A stretch of DNA of 64,000 bases, taken from contig CAMRHE010000021.1 in the NCBI GenBank assembly GCA_947044405.1, positions 8,726,501-8,790,500 on the forward strand. The letters run 5' to 3'. Position numbers and translations under genes: made by a program. Below the pieces are notes generated by a model that did no database searches, was not told where the DNA came from, and worked only from the letters and a program-made list of their open reading frames with translations. This document shows, piece after piece, positions 1 through 10,260 of the stretch. Positions within the stretch are counted from its first letter, which is position 1; each line of letters opens with the position of its first letter. This stretch comes from Leptodactylus fallax. Taxonomy: Eukaryota; Chordata; Amphibia; Anura; Leptodactylidae.

Positions 1-335
1 CAGAAAGCTTGGTCTCAGTCGCAGGTCATGCGTCTTGCAACAGAATAATGACCCAAAACACACAGATAAAAACACCCAAGAATGAGAGGAAAACATTGGA
101 CTATTCTGAAGTGGCCTTCTATGAGCCCTGACCTAGATCCTATTGAGCATCTTTGGAAGGAGCTGAAACATGCCGTCTGGAAAAGGCACCCTTCAAACCC
201 AAGACAACTGGAGTAGTTTGCTCATGAGGAGTGGGGCTAAATACCTGTTGAGAGGTGCAGAAGTCTCATTGACAGTTACAGGAATCGTTTGATTGTAGTG
301 ATTGCCTCAAAAGGTTGTGCAAAAAATATTAAGTT
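1..335 (+). pseudogene. Tc1-like transposase, C-terminal part, broken (family A)
   Basis: This is the catalytic C-terminal part of a DDE transposase, which would cut and rejoin the element ends in the nucleus. The conserved QQDNDPKHT block reads QQNNDPKHT (about 36-65), so the second catalytic Asp is Asn. The block around the third acidic residue is still readable as DPIEHLW (about 133-155). Stop codons and frame changes occur in between, for example after NTQE and in LEQFAHEEWG. The N-terminal DNA-binding half lies outside the window. The sister copy on the - strand at 26958-27571 keeps the intact DND motif. Confidence 0.85.
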
Positions 336-485
336 AAGAGTACCATCATTTCTGTCCAGTCCTGTTTCATGAGTTTTCTTTTTTAGAAAATTCTGTTGAA
401 GTGTAGTTGAAAACCAATGTCTGACTTTCATTTGTTCATTTTCATAGAATTTTTATACATTATTACTTTTGTCAGATTCAAGTTA

Positions 486-2049
486 CAGTGCCTTGCGAAA
501 GTATTCAGCCCCCTTGAACTTTTCAACCTTTTGCCACATTTCAGGCTTCAAACATAAGGATATAAAATTTTAATTTTTTGGTGAAGAATAAACAACAAGT
601 GGGACACAATTGTGAAGTGGAACGAAATTTATTGGTTATTTTAAACTTTTGTAAAAAATAAAAAACTGAAAAGTGGGGTGTGCAATATTATTCGGCCCCT
701 TTACTTTCAGTGCAGCAAACTCACTCCAGAAGTTCAGTGAGGATCTCTGAATGATCCAATGTTGTCCTAAATGACTGATGATGATAAATATAATCCACCT
801 GTGTGTAATCAAGTCTCCGTATAAATGCACCTGCTCTGTGATAGTCTCAGGGTTCTGTTTAAAGCGCAGAGAGCATCATGAAGACCAAGGAACACACCAA
901 GCATGTCCGTGATACTGTTGTGGAGAAGTTTAAAGCCGGATTTGGGTACAAAATGATTTCCCAAACTTTAAACATCCCAAGGAACACTGTGCAAGCGATC
1001 ATATTGAAATGGAAGGAGTATCAGACCACTGCAAATCTACCAAGACCCAGCCGTCCCTCTAAACTTTCATCTCAAACAAGGAGAAGACTGATCAGAGATG
1101 CAGCCAAGAGGTCCATGATCACTCTGGATGAACTGCAGAAATCTACAGCTGAGGTGGGAGAGTCTGTCCATAGGACAACAATCAGTTGTACACTGCACAA
1201 ATCTGGCCTTTATGGAAGAGTGGCAAGAAGAAAGCCATTTCTCAAAGATATCCATAAAAAGTATTGTTTAAAGTTTGCAACAAGCCACCTGGGAGACACA
1301 CCAAACATGTGGAAGAAGGTGCTCTGGTAAGATGAAACCAAAATCGAACTTTTTGTCCACAATGCAAAACGATATGTTTGGTGTAAAAGCAACATAGCTC
1401 ATCACCCTGAACACACCATCCCCACTGTCAAACATGGTGGTGGCAGCATCATGGTTTGGGCCTGCTTTTCTTCAGCAGGGACAGGGAAGATGGTTAAAAT
1501 TGATGGGAAGATGGATGGAGCTAAATACACGACCATTCTGGAAGAAAACCTTTTGGAGTCTGCAAAAGACCTGAGACTGGGACTTAGATTTATCTTCCAA
1601 CAACATAAAGCAAAATCTACAATGTAATGGTTCACAAATAAACGTATCCAGGTGTTAGAATGGCCAAGTCAAAGTCCAGTCCTGAATCCAATCGAGAATC
1701 TGTGGGAAGAGCTGAAAACTGCAGTTCACAAACGCTCTCTATCCAACCTCACTGAGCTCGAGCTGTTTTCCAAGGAAGAATGGGCAAGAATTTCAGTCTC
1801 TCAATGTGCAAAACTGATAGAGACATACCCCAAGCGACTTGCAGCTGTAATCGCAGCAAAAGGTGGCGCTACAAAGTAATAACTTAAGTTTTTTATTTTT
1901 TACAAAAGTTTAAAATATCCAATAAATTTTGTTCCACTTCACGATTGTGTCCCACAAAAAATTAAAATTTTATATCCTTATGTTTGAAGCCTGAAATGTG
2001 GCAAAAGGTAGAAAAGTTCAAGGGGGCCGAATACTTTCGCAAGGCACTG
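486..2049 (+). mobile_element. Tc1/mariner element, family B, nested in family A
   Basis: Terminal inverted repeats begin CAGTGCCTTGCGAAAGTATT at 486 and end with its complement at 2049. They are flanked by TA at 484-485 and 2050-2051, the target duplication expected for Tc1/mariner. The left terminal repeat extends well inside (to about 720). The right arm is shorter, with segments missing next to the stop codon and near 1957, so the ends are no longer symmetrical. It holds one broken transposase gene. The insertion lies inside a family A element, so it is the younger of the two. Confidence 0.95.
878..1879 (+). pseudogene. Tc1-like DDE transposase with two stops and a lost catalytic block (family B)
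   Basis: Start ATG at 878 follows the usual leader of this family and gives MKTKEHTKHVRDTVVEKFKAG, the first helix-turn-helix. A second DNA-binding segment and a GRPR-like hook (SRPSKLSS) follow. The first catalytic Asp lies in W-stop-DETKIELF at about 1325-1348, where Ser has become a TAA stop at 1328-1330. The region around 1600 reads FQQHKAKSTM: the DNDPK residues that carry the second catalytic Asp are missing, by what looks like an in-frame 15-bp deletion. A second stop (TAA) follows at about 1627. The third catalytic residue is kept in NPIENLW. The frame is otherwise the same to the TAA at 1877-1879. About 334 codons, near the family's usual 340. Confidence 0.92.
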
Positions 2050-2219
2050 TATTTCTGTGACCATTGAGGGTTTTTCTTTCGCTAAACGAGGGATACCAAC
2101 AATTTTGTCTATGTGTGTAGATATTTATATTGCATATAAGTGTTTTTTAACAATCTGCATTTTGCCAATCCTCTGTTATTCCCCCTGGAAATGTGTGAAT
2201 AAATCGACAGCTTCATGTT

Positions 2220-2470
2220 ACTATTAAACATGTCAAAAGTATGTGTAAGTATAAAGAAAACTCTGGCACTCTCTTTATAGTTTGTGTGAAAGCAATATGT
2301 TTATTGTTATATCCAAAAATAAAAATGCTTCGGTCTTGTATCAGACCTTCATCAGTTTATATGATGCAGTCAGGAATAAGGAGCAGAATAAGTCATGGTG
2401 ATATAAAGTAGTTGAAAAGGAACAGTAAGGTCTAGGAATATGCCATTATACTTCAGAGTGTTCTAAGAAA
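2220..2470 (-). mobile_element. Probable Penelope-like terminal fragment carrying a hammerhead-like motif
   Basis: No coding sequence is visible. The assignment rests on one hammerhead-type core at 2327-2355 (- strand) followed by an AT-rich tail, the arrangement seen at the ends of the two recognisable Penelope-like elements in this window. The borders are approximate because no target duplication was found. Confidence 0.45.
2327..2355 (-). ncRNA. Hammerhead ribozyme-like core
   Basis: On the - strand the sequence contains CTGATGA, then a four-base-pair stem GGTC/GACC closing an eight-base loop, then GAAGC. The hammerhead consensus is CUGANGA, stem II, GAAA. The first box is perfect; the second box has G for the last A. 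Penelope-like retroelements are known to carry such motifs in their terminal repeats. Self-cleavage is not shown here. Confidence 0.55.
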
Positions 2471-3555
2471 AGATGCTCAAGAATTACTTCATAAGGAATA
2501 CAATTATTTACTAAAGCAGACATTTTAGGGGAAATGACATGTCATTCTTATCTATTATCGCACGGACCTGACATACCAGGTTCTGCAAAATAATGCCAAA
2601 ACAGATTTGTCAAGGCTTTTTTTTCTAAAAAGACATTTCATATACAGAAATAATCACATGGTGATTCAAGGGTTAAAACACAGTAAATACATATTTTGGA
2701 TTTAATTGTAGTTGTCAATAATACAAGTCTTGACGTTTATGCCGGTTTAATCATTTTGCCATGTTTTTCTTTCCAGTAGGGAAAAGAGGGATTTAGCGTT
2801 CCTGTGGCTTTGGCAATTTTGTGAGGTTATACTTATGCTTATGTGGTAGGTATTAACTCCACGTAAGCTAGGTTGTTGTTATAAGGACTTCATTGTAAAC
2901 ATTGATCAGCACAAATATACTGTGTATGCAATTGCATATTGTAAACTGAAAATCAAAGGAAGATTAAGATTGGCCATCTGGTCAAATATTAAACAACTTC
3001 ACACATACTTTCCTTTAAGTATCTAGTAAAATGACTCCACTAAGATTTTGTTTTAAATACACAGTTTAGAGAAATGATGCACTTTATTTATTAACCAGGT
3101 TTTCTGCAATGACAAGTTATACAGCACATTTTCTTGTCTAGAGTAAACTTGATACAGACAAATGGCTGTGCTCCAAGGGTCAAGTTACAGAGAGGGGAAC
3201 AAATCATCCGTGAGATTGTTCCAGAAGTACCACTATTTCTAGCCCAGGTACAAAATACCTCCACTTGCATCTCTTTCAGGCTACTCATTGAATATAATGA
3301 AGTTGCTAAAGTGTGAAGAAGAGTTATATTTTACAATGACAAGTATTTCCATGCTTCACTAGCACAACCACTTTCTCTGTACTTAAAAGCAGCTTATAGA
3401 CATTTTGCTTGATATACTACTTTACATGAAATCTAAAAGACAGCATATATGTAAATGGACAAGCCTCTTTAAGTAGAAAGATTATAGCCTTTTTGTAGCT
3501 GTAATAAATGTTCATAGATATAGATATGTGCACCTCTAACTTAACTCAAATGTGG
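2471..3555. other. AT-rich sequence without recognised features
   Basis: No conserved protein motif, terminal repeat or RNA signature was recognised on either strand. Short open frames near 3091-3316 look random. Confidence 0.5.
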
Positions 3556-3840
3556 TTAAAGGGGTTTTCCAATGAAAATAACCATATTGAAATTTATAGA
3601 CAAGTACAAGGGTTTTCATACTGATGACCTATTCACAGGATAAGTCACCAGTATGTGATCTGCCGGGGGTCCATCATCCGGACCCCCACAGATCAGCCGT
3701 TCTAACAACATCCGGGTGCTGAAAGCTGCTAGTGGATAGGGAGTGTATTCATGTAATAGGAATGCAGCTGCAAGTCGCAGTGGTCGCAGCTGCTTCTGGG
3801 TACCAGAAGCCAGGAAGCCCCACATGTCACTCTAAAATTC
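3556..3840 (+). repeat. T2-type MITE-like fragment (left end only)
   Basis: It begins TTAAAGGGGTTTTCC at 3556, the terminal sequence of T2 elements (TTAA target, TTAAAGG end). It contains the block around GATGACCTATTC and GGACCCCCACAGATCAGC that recurs, in reverse orientation, near 42060-42153. No matching right end was found, so the right border is approximate. Confidence 0.55.
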
Positions 3841-3989
3841 TTTATTCTCCTTTCTGATATCTTTCAATGGTTTAGTAGTATATTTATAAGCCTTGAGCTC
3901 TGGAACTACTTGAACTGGAGTGAGAAGATTTATTATATACATCCTTCTACTTTCAGAAAGGAGAAAATTAACCCATCAATGTCAAAAAA

Positions 3990-4172
3990 TAGAGAGTTAG
4001 AAATTGGAGGGATAGGTTCCTGTGAGCTCTAAGTGTGCTATACACTATGTTTTAAGCCAATTTAAGGTATGATTTGTACCAAACTTGTTAGACCCAAAAC
4101 AAATCTTGGGACCGAACCACCTGAACCCGAAACAAAATGAATGTTGAGAGTTTCGCCCATCTCTAATCATTA
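3990..4172 (+). mobile_element. hAT element terminal fragment
   Basis: The right edge reads GTTTCGCCCATCTCTA, the complement of a hAT-type terminal repeat. Read on the - strand, the whole segment matches the start of the larger hAT copy at 45647 onward, including the shared phrase TTAAATTGGCTT and CATAGTGTAT. It is the non-coding end of the element only. Confidence 0.65.
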
Positions 4173-4206
4173 AAAATATGGCCTAGAGTAACCACCTGGG
4201 CCGCAT

Positions 4207-4250
4207 GATCTAAACCATCCAATCACAGCTGTAATTGGCTAGTTTAGATC
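4207..4250. repeat. Near-perfect 44-bp palindrome
   Basis: Two 22-bp arms starting GATCTAAAC and ending GTTTAGATC meet with no loop, with three mismatches. The flanks do not identify an element. Confidence 0.7.
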
Positions 4251-4794
4251 TTTCTCTTAGTAAATAAAAGTCGATCAATGACCAAGAGTTACTAGTTGTT
4301 TTTTCTTGGAAATGTGGTAGAATTCAATTCTGGTAGTGGCAGACACCATCTTCCTTTTTGCTTCAGACAGCAGAAAGACTACTTGGACCCCTGAGCACAA
4401 CCTGATAATTCTCTGCAGTTTCAGTAAGTCCTTACCTTTGTATAGAGGTTAACGGGTGAAAACAGAGACTACCTTAACCTCTGTTTCAAAATTTAGCCAG
4501 TGCCAAACCAGTTTCAGCCATAAGGATCCACATCCAAACCAAGCATTTTGTAACGTCCTTACTAAATAAATTGCTTTCAAGATATTATTGGCATTGTTTC
4601 TGCATAAATTCCCGAGAAACAGTTTTCAGAGAGAATTTACAGCTTTTTTGTATTTGATTAAACATTAGCACATAAGATCACAAACAATTTTCTGTCTTTT
4701 GGAGAACTGCAAATATCTCTTATTAAAAATCTTAACAGATTTACTTTTTAGATTTTATTAATAATCAGTGAAACATACTAATTCCTATTCTCTT
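4251..4794. other. No recognised features
   Basis: AT-rich sequence with no gene, terminal repeat or RNA motif that I could recognise. Confidence 0.45.
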
Positions 4795-4904
4795 TTTTAA
4801 CCCTTTCCAACCACAGCCATTTTTTTCTATTTTTGATTATTTACTCCCTGCCTTCCAAACACCATAATTTTTTATTTTTTCTATTCACAGAGTTGTATGA
4901 AGGC

Positions 4905-6231
4905 TTAAAGGGAGACTGTCAGCAGGAAAATCATTATCAAACTAATGACAGTACCTTGTAGGGCTGCTTCTACATGTCCCAAAGATGCCTTTCTTATTCT
5001 GCATTGCAGCTCCATTTTCATGAAAATCAGTGTTTTAGGTTGAAATTGGCTGAAATGGGTTTAGGGGCGTGTGAAAGATCCTCAGTGCGCCAACACCGCT
5101 GTGGCCCCACCTGAGTCTTCTTTCATATAAAAACCACACTCACCACCAGTGAGTGTCGGGTTCACCAGATAAATACAAGACAAGCTTTCTAAATTTTATA
5201 TATTTATTAACCCCTAAATGGGTCGGTATTAACATCTAACACATACAGTTCAGAACAGATATGCCGATATATGCAAGCATTAACAGTTACTAGTTACAAG
5301 ATACAGTACAAATAAAATAAAAGGGATAAAGGTGAAATAGTTACTTTACCACACATCTCCTTGATGTGGTTCTGTAGTCCAACACTCACACATGCTCTGG
5401 TATGTGTGAGATCACCAGTGTAGGCTTCTTAGCATGTGGCATAAACACAGTATTCCAGCCTGCATGCTCTCATCACAGTCTCTCAGCATTAGTCCAGTAG
5501 TCTCATCACAAAAAATCTCCTCATGGTGTTCTCTTGTAGTCCCAACACAAAATCTCCTCCCATTGCCTCTTACCTCATCTTTTATACCCTTTATGCCACC
5601 TCCCAGAATGAGGTCACTGGCGGCAGCAAGTCTGATTGAATCATGCACTCAAGTCCAGATTCTTTGTAAAGCTGAGACCAAGTGGAATGATACAATGTTA
5701 TCAGCCATATCTGATCTACCAGTGCAGACTGGACAATGCATGTTTTTGTTTGATCACTCAGGGCTGTGTAGGATTCAATTGAGCCATTCTGGGATGGATA
5801 CAAAGCCCTATTGTTACAAGGTTACCCTACTGATAACATACAACTAGGCTTATAGCTGCGCACATTATGAATAAATGCAGGTAAGAAGGGAGATACTATA
5901 CCCAGAGATCAAAATACATCTCTGAGTTTTAGCCATATTTAAGCAGAATCATCACAGGGCGTTTCTTCTCCTTAACTGCTGCCCAGCTCCTCCTCCAAAT
6001 GCTTGAGTGACATCTTCCACTTTCACTCTTTGTCCGCAGTTAGGTTGGGTTATCTGGAGTGGAAAATGAAGCCCCAGCAAGAGAAGAAACGCCCTAAAGC
6101 CCTTTTCAGCTGATTTGCACAAGAATAAAAGCAATTTTGATGAAACTGGAGATTAAGAAAGGCATCTGTGAAATGTGTAGAAGCAGCCCTAAAAGTTTAT
6201 ACCTATTTTCCTGCTGACAGAATCCCTTTAA
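4905..6231. mobile_element. T2-type MITE with long inverted arms, itself split by a solo LTR
   Basis: Both ends carry TTAAAGGGA followed by CTGTCAGCAGGAAAAT, in opposite orientation (4905 and 6231), with TTAA as target. The arms stay similar deep inside: the block GGGCTGCTTCTACA occurs in both. Without the LTR (5070-5956 plus one GGGCG) the element would be about 435 bp. No coding capacity, as expected of a MITE moved by a related transposase elsewhere. Confidence 0.88.
5070..5956 (-). mobile_element. Solo LTR (copy 1)
   Basis: It begins TGTGAAAGATCC and ends CATCACA, so it has the TG...CA borders of an LTR. It is flanked by a perfect 5-bp duplication GGGCG (5065-5069 and 5957-5961). It aligns end to end in its outer parts with the LTR at 17358-18228. 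On the - strand a TATAAAAG box lies near 5580-5592 and an AATAAA near 5206, which suggests - orientation. No internal retroelement genes remain. Whether the parent was an endogenous retrovirus or a gypsy-type element cannot be told from the LTR alone. Confidence 0.88.
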
Positions 6232-6899
6232 TTTTTGCGGGACAAATTGTACTTTGTAGTGGTTTAATATTCCATACGATGTATTTGGAGGCTGATAAAA
6301 AAAGTTCAGAACATGATAGAATTGGACAAAAGCTAAATTACTGTCATGTTCTTATGGGTTTGGTTTTTACAGCGTTCACTGTGTAGTCCTAATGACATGT
6401 TACCTGTATTCTGCAGGTTGTTACAATTACGGTGATACCAAATTTACATAGTTTTTGTTTTGTTTTAACATCTTTACAAAAAACTAAAACTGTGAAAGAA
6501 AAAAAAAAATCAAAGTCACCATATCTGACACCGGTAGCAATGTTATATTTCAGTATACAGACTGCATAAGACTTATGGGGCCAGTTATACTTTTTATTTG
6601 TACCATTTGTGTGATTTCTCGATCACTTTTTATTGACATTTTTTGGGGAGGCGAAACCACGAAAAAATGGTGGTTCAGTCATTTTGATTTTTTTTCCCCT
6701 GCTACAGTTATCACGGAATAGTAAATATATTTTTATATGTTTTTAATTGAGCCATTTTCACACGTAGAAATGCCTAATTTGTTTATGTATGTTTTTGTTT
6801 CCTATTTTTTACAATATTTTTTTTACTTTTTTTTTTAACTTCTGTTTTCTCTAGACCTTCCCTCCCCCCACACACACACGCCATGGAACCATCAGTCAT

Positions 6900-7150
6900 T
6901 ATAGTAATACATTTTATTCATATAGTGCCAACATATTCTGCAGCACTTTACAAATTGTAGGGTTCAAGTACAGATATTACAGAGTAATAATTCAATTCAC
7001 ACAATGGGATTGAGGGTCTTGCTCGTAGGAATTTACAATCTATGAGATCGAGGGCGTGACACAAGAAGTAGTATTTCTTATACAGTGGTCCAGCTGTTTT
7101 TGTGATAAAGGTTATTTTCAAGCAAATTAGATTGAAATTAGATTTCATTA
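6900..7150 (-). repeat. Dispersed non-coding repeat (ATAGTGCCAACATATTC type)
   Basis: Contains ATAGTGCCAACATATTC at 6926, also present at 11885, and in reverse near 56560. Such sequence is common in amphibian and fish non-coding DNA. The element class is not certain. Confidence 0.5.
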
Positions 7151-7966
7151 GATCATTTGTCCAATAGACTGCAGTACAACTGCATTGCAGTCTATGGTAA
7201 AATTACTAGTTAGCTATTGAGCCTCAATAGTTATAGTTCTGTGACAGACCACGGAACATTCAGAAAGCATAAGAACAGGATTGCACCCGCAATCTCACCA
7301 CACAGGAGCCGTCCTGAACCAGTAAATTTACCGGAGAGATGGGGGCTGGGACCAGGGAGCATAAAATGATGAAATGCCCGCGATCAGGTCTCTACTGTGT
7401 AACACAACAGAGACCCAGCAACTATGGTGGCCAATCTGCTTCTGAGCGTGCACCATATTTATAGAATTGACGTCTGCTGTAAAAGTACGGCAGATGTCGA
7501 GAAGAGGTTGAATAAACTCTTCCCCATTATCATTATTTTTAAAAGCACCATTGCAATCTGTCTTGTTATCAAATTCTGCATAGTTCTACGGGGGTGGACA
7601 AACCATTGGTGCAGCCTATGCCCACTGCACAGGGGTCCAGTACGGTCTGTTAGATCGCCTAAGCTAATACTCTTCATGGTTAACAATTGCTACTGGGTTG
7701 TTAGAATGACATGGGGCCCTCAGTTGTCTTTGATCTCATCTCTATTATTCTATATACTGAATTTATCATTTCTGGTTTAAATGTCCTAAGTCTTCTCCTT
7801 TAGGGAATGGGTATTTTACTATAAAATGCTTAAGAAACTCATCAGTGTAAAAATGGAGTGTGTTATATATTTTTCTCTTGGGTTGCAAAGTAAAGTTAGT
7901 ATAATTATACTTTCCAAAGGTTTACTGCTTCCAATGCAATAAATGTATATACAGTACATTACAGTG
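7151..7966. other. No gene recognised
   Basis: Includes a small inverted repeat AGACTGCAGT/ATTGCAGTCT at about 7169-7197. No coding or terminal-repeat evidence elsewhere in the stretch. Confidence 0.45.
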
Positions 7967-8291
7967 TTAAAGGGGTTATGTAAGTTTCTCAGTGCATTCA
8001 CTGCACTAGAAAAGACTATTTACTAATATATGCTGGAAATCTTGTTCCTCCACCCCCTTGGTGATACTCAAACTCATGGTCAAGTGACTGATTCTGCTCT
8101 ACTCTTGTAGTACTCTTCTACATTTGTTGCTTGGAGTTGGTCAGAGTGCTGGAGCATCACCATGGGAAGTAGAGCAACAAAACTGCCAGCCCCCCCACTT
8201 TCTCTGGAAGCCTAAGAACATATATTGGTAGATTTAGCCAATGCAGTGAACGCACTGAGAAAATTTTTATCTCCTCACGCAACCACTTTAA
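7967..8291. mobile_element. T2-type MITE
   Basis: Left end TTAAAGGGGTT at 7967 and right end AACCACTTTAA at 8291 are in opposite orientation, each on a TTAA. The arms share TTTCTCAGTGC.TTCACTGCA. Non-coding. Confidence 0.8.
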
Positions 8292-8975
8292 ATATACTGT
8301 CATGTATTGTAGGCAGAAAAGGAATCATCATTGTTATAATTCACTTTGTTAGTAAAGTTTACCTCTCTTTTATGAAGGAGAGGCAGTATGGAGCACTTGT
8401 GCAGCCTATATAATTCAAGGAGCTTTAGATTGAAATATCTTGTTATCATACTAACCCACAGCCACTGCTGCTCTCCTTCGGGCCATCACTACTTTTCTCT
8501 TGGATACAATTGCTATGCACCCGATCCCTCTGCTCTCCTTCTGCTTTCAAAGTGCTCCCCCTTGTCTACTCAGGGCCTTAGCAATAGTGTTCCTTAGATT
8601 CCATCTCTTGTGCAAATGGATAGTATAATTTATCAACTTCTTCACTGACGCATCTTGTTTCATGACAACATCTTGTCTGCTGCCATCCCTGACCTACAGA
8701 GCTGATAGCCTATTGTGTATGTTGCTTTAACTGTAAGATGTTGTGGATGCACGACTTAAACATTTTGTTTCAGTGTTAAATCCCTGTCCTGTCTGTACCC
8801 CTGAAGTAGCAAAGTGTAATGTTAGCAGAATTAGTGTGCCACACCATAGCATACTCTGGTTTATTTGTTATCTTATATGATGTGTTATGGTAAACTTGCA
8901 CTGTAATGCATTCTATAATGCATTACAGACAGGGGTGAATGTAGCCTCTGCTGCCTGAGGTGATCTATAGAAAGA
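8292..8975. other. No gene recognised
   Basis: Only short random-looking open frames. A small inverted pair TAATGCATT occurs near 8896-8925. Confidence 0.45.
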
Positions 8976-9595
8976 CACCCCCCCCAAAACAAAACAAAAC
9001 AAAACAAAAAAGATACCCAGCTGACTATCTTTGGTGGAGTGATAGGGCCCCCCTAATTAGGACACGCCCCCCATTGGCAGATCAAAAAGTCCCCTTATTT
9101 GGCCCCCACATAGTATAACACCCCCCTTTGTTTTTGGGCCCCCACACGATATACAACTCCCTTTTTTTTGTACCACAACACGATACATGACCTTCTTTTT
9201 CTGGCCCCCCACATGGTATATGGCCCCCTTTTTATGCCCCCCAACACAGTATATGATCCCCATTTTTTTGCCCCCACACACGGTATATGACCCTGCTTAT
9301 TATGGCCTCCCCACAGTATAGGACCCCTTTCTTATGCCACCCCCACAGTATATGATTCTTTTGTTATGGCCCCCCACAATATATGACCCCTTTTTCCCTC
9401 CACACACTATATGCCTTTTTTTATGGCCCACGCACACAGTACCTGACCCCTTTTTGAGGCCCCCACACAGTGTATGACCTACTTTTATACCCCCCACAGT
9501 ATATAACCCCTTTTTTAAATCCCAAATGCAGTGTATGACCCCCTTTTTTGCACACACCCCACCACCACTAAGTTTAGGACCCCCTTTCCCCCCAC
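8976..9595. repeat. (CAAAA)n tract followed by a degenerate minisatellite
   Basis: A CAAAA tract at 8987-9010 is followed by about fourteen units with a core like CCCCCACACAGTATATGACC, spaced about 30-37 bp from 9106 to 9540. Units differ in length and base content, so this is an old array. Long open frames on the - strand here (Gly/Lys/Tyr-rich) are a by-product of the repeat and are not called as genes. Confidence 0.85.
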
Positions 9596-10064
9596 ATAGA
9601 GTAGCGGCCGATAATTTTTACTGACCTGTCCGCGCTTCTGTCCTGGCTGATGCTGAACAATGCCAGGATGTTGTGTGTACCGTCCTGGCGTTCTTCAGCA
9701 TTATTACATAACTGTAGTGTGGGCGGGTGAGTAAAAATGATTGTCTGCTGATTATTGCAATAACACATTAAGTAGCGGCCCCCCAGTTTATTCATGAGAC
9801 GCCGCCTGAGGCCATCGTCTCAATTCGCTTCATGGAAGATTCTGTCGTCATCAAAATGCTGTCAGTGTTCTAGCACTTTTTGGAAGCTGTATTATGCAGT
9901 GGCTCCTTAGAGGCAGAAAACTGTTGTGTCTGTGAGTTGCAGGAGAAGTTGCTTGGTGCTTCCCTTTGTTGCAATTTTCTTACTTGGTGCACTGTGATAA
10001 TTAACAACAAAAGCCATTGAAAGCAATAAAAAAAAGTTGAGTTAAAGTGGTTAGCAACTATTTA
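9596..10064. other. Non-coding, part of a shared repeat
   Basis: The segment 9858-9905 (TTCTAGCA...TGGAAGCTGTATTATG) recurs at about 29528-29566, so part of this stretch is a dispersed repeat of unknown class. No gene recognised. Confidence 0.45.
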
Positions 10065-10260
10065 CTTAAAAGGGTTGTGCCATTATGGATACTTATCCCC
10101 TCTTCACAGGGGAATACTCAAGACATTCAGTGATCAGAATGATGGGGGACTGAAAGTCCCCCTAAAGCCTACTTGTGAATGCAGTACCAATGTGCTTGCA
10201 TGGCGAGTACTCCATTCACTTTTTCAGGGCTGTGGGCACTGCCAAAGATTACAGTCCTAG
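10065..10260 (+). repeat. T2-like MITE fragment
   Basis: Begins TTAAAAGGGTTGTGCC and continues with a TTATCCCC...AGGGGAATA hairpin typical of this group of repeats. No right end recognised. Confidence 0.5.

Larger units (their letters stand above)
1..2117 (+). mobile_element. Tc1/mariner element, family A, copy 1 (cut by window start, split by family B)
   Basis: The 3' part of a Tc1-like DNA transposon runs in from the window edge. Its right terminal inverted repeat (2052-2117) reads toward a TA at 2118-2119 and matches, in the same orientation, the right end of the copy at 26741-27674. The element is interrupted by a different Tc1 family at 486-2049. Removing that insert and one TA joins the flanks into the sequence seen uninterrupted around 27607 in the sister copy. 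Family assignment to Tc1 is firm from the transposase fragment; the family name is my own label. Confidence 0.9.
4795..6890 (+). repeat. Older interspersed repeat (here R1), copy 1, split by a T2 MITE
   Basis: Segments 4795-4904 and 6232-6890 together match the repeat at 33925-34760. Shared landmarks are CTTCCAAA...ATAA, the phrase ending GAGGGCTTAA or AAGGCTTAA, GATCACTTTTTATTG, and CCTAA.TTGTTTAT near the end. The class is unknown to me; no coding remains were seen. The T2 MITE sits exactly at its TTAA. Confidence 0.7.

Noticed and set aside
9057..9557. Several long open frames on the - strand rich in Gly, Lys and Tyr
   Set aside because: They follow the period of a degenerate minisatellite and are open in more than one frame at once; no protein family resembles them.
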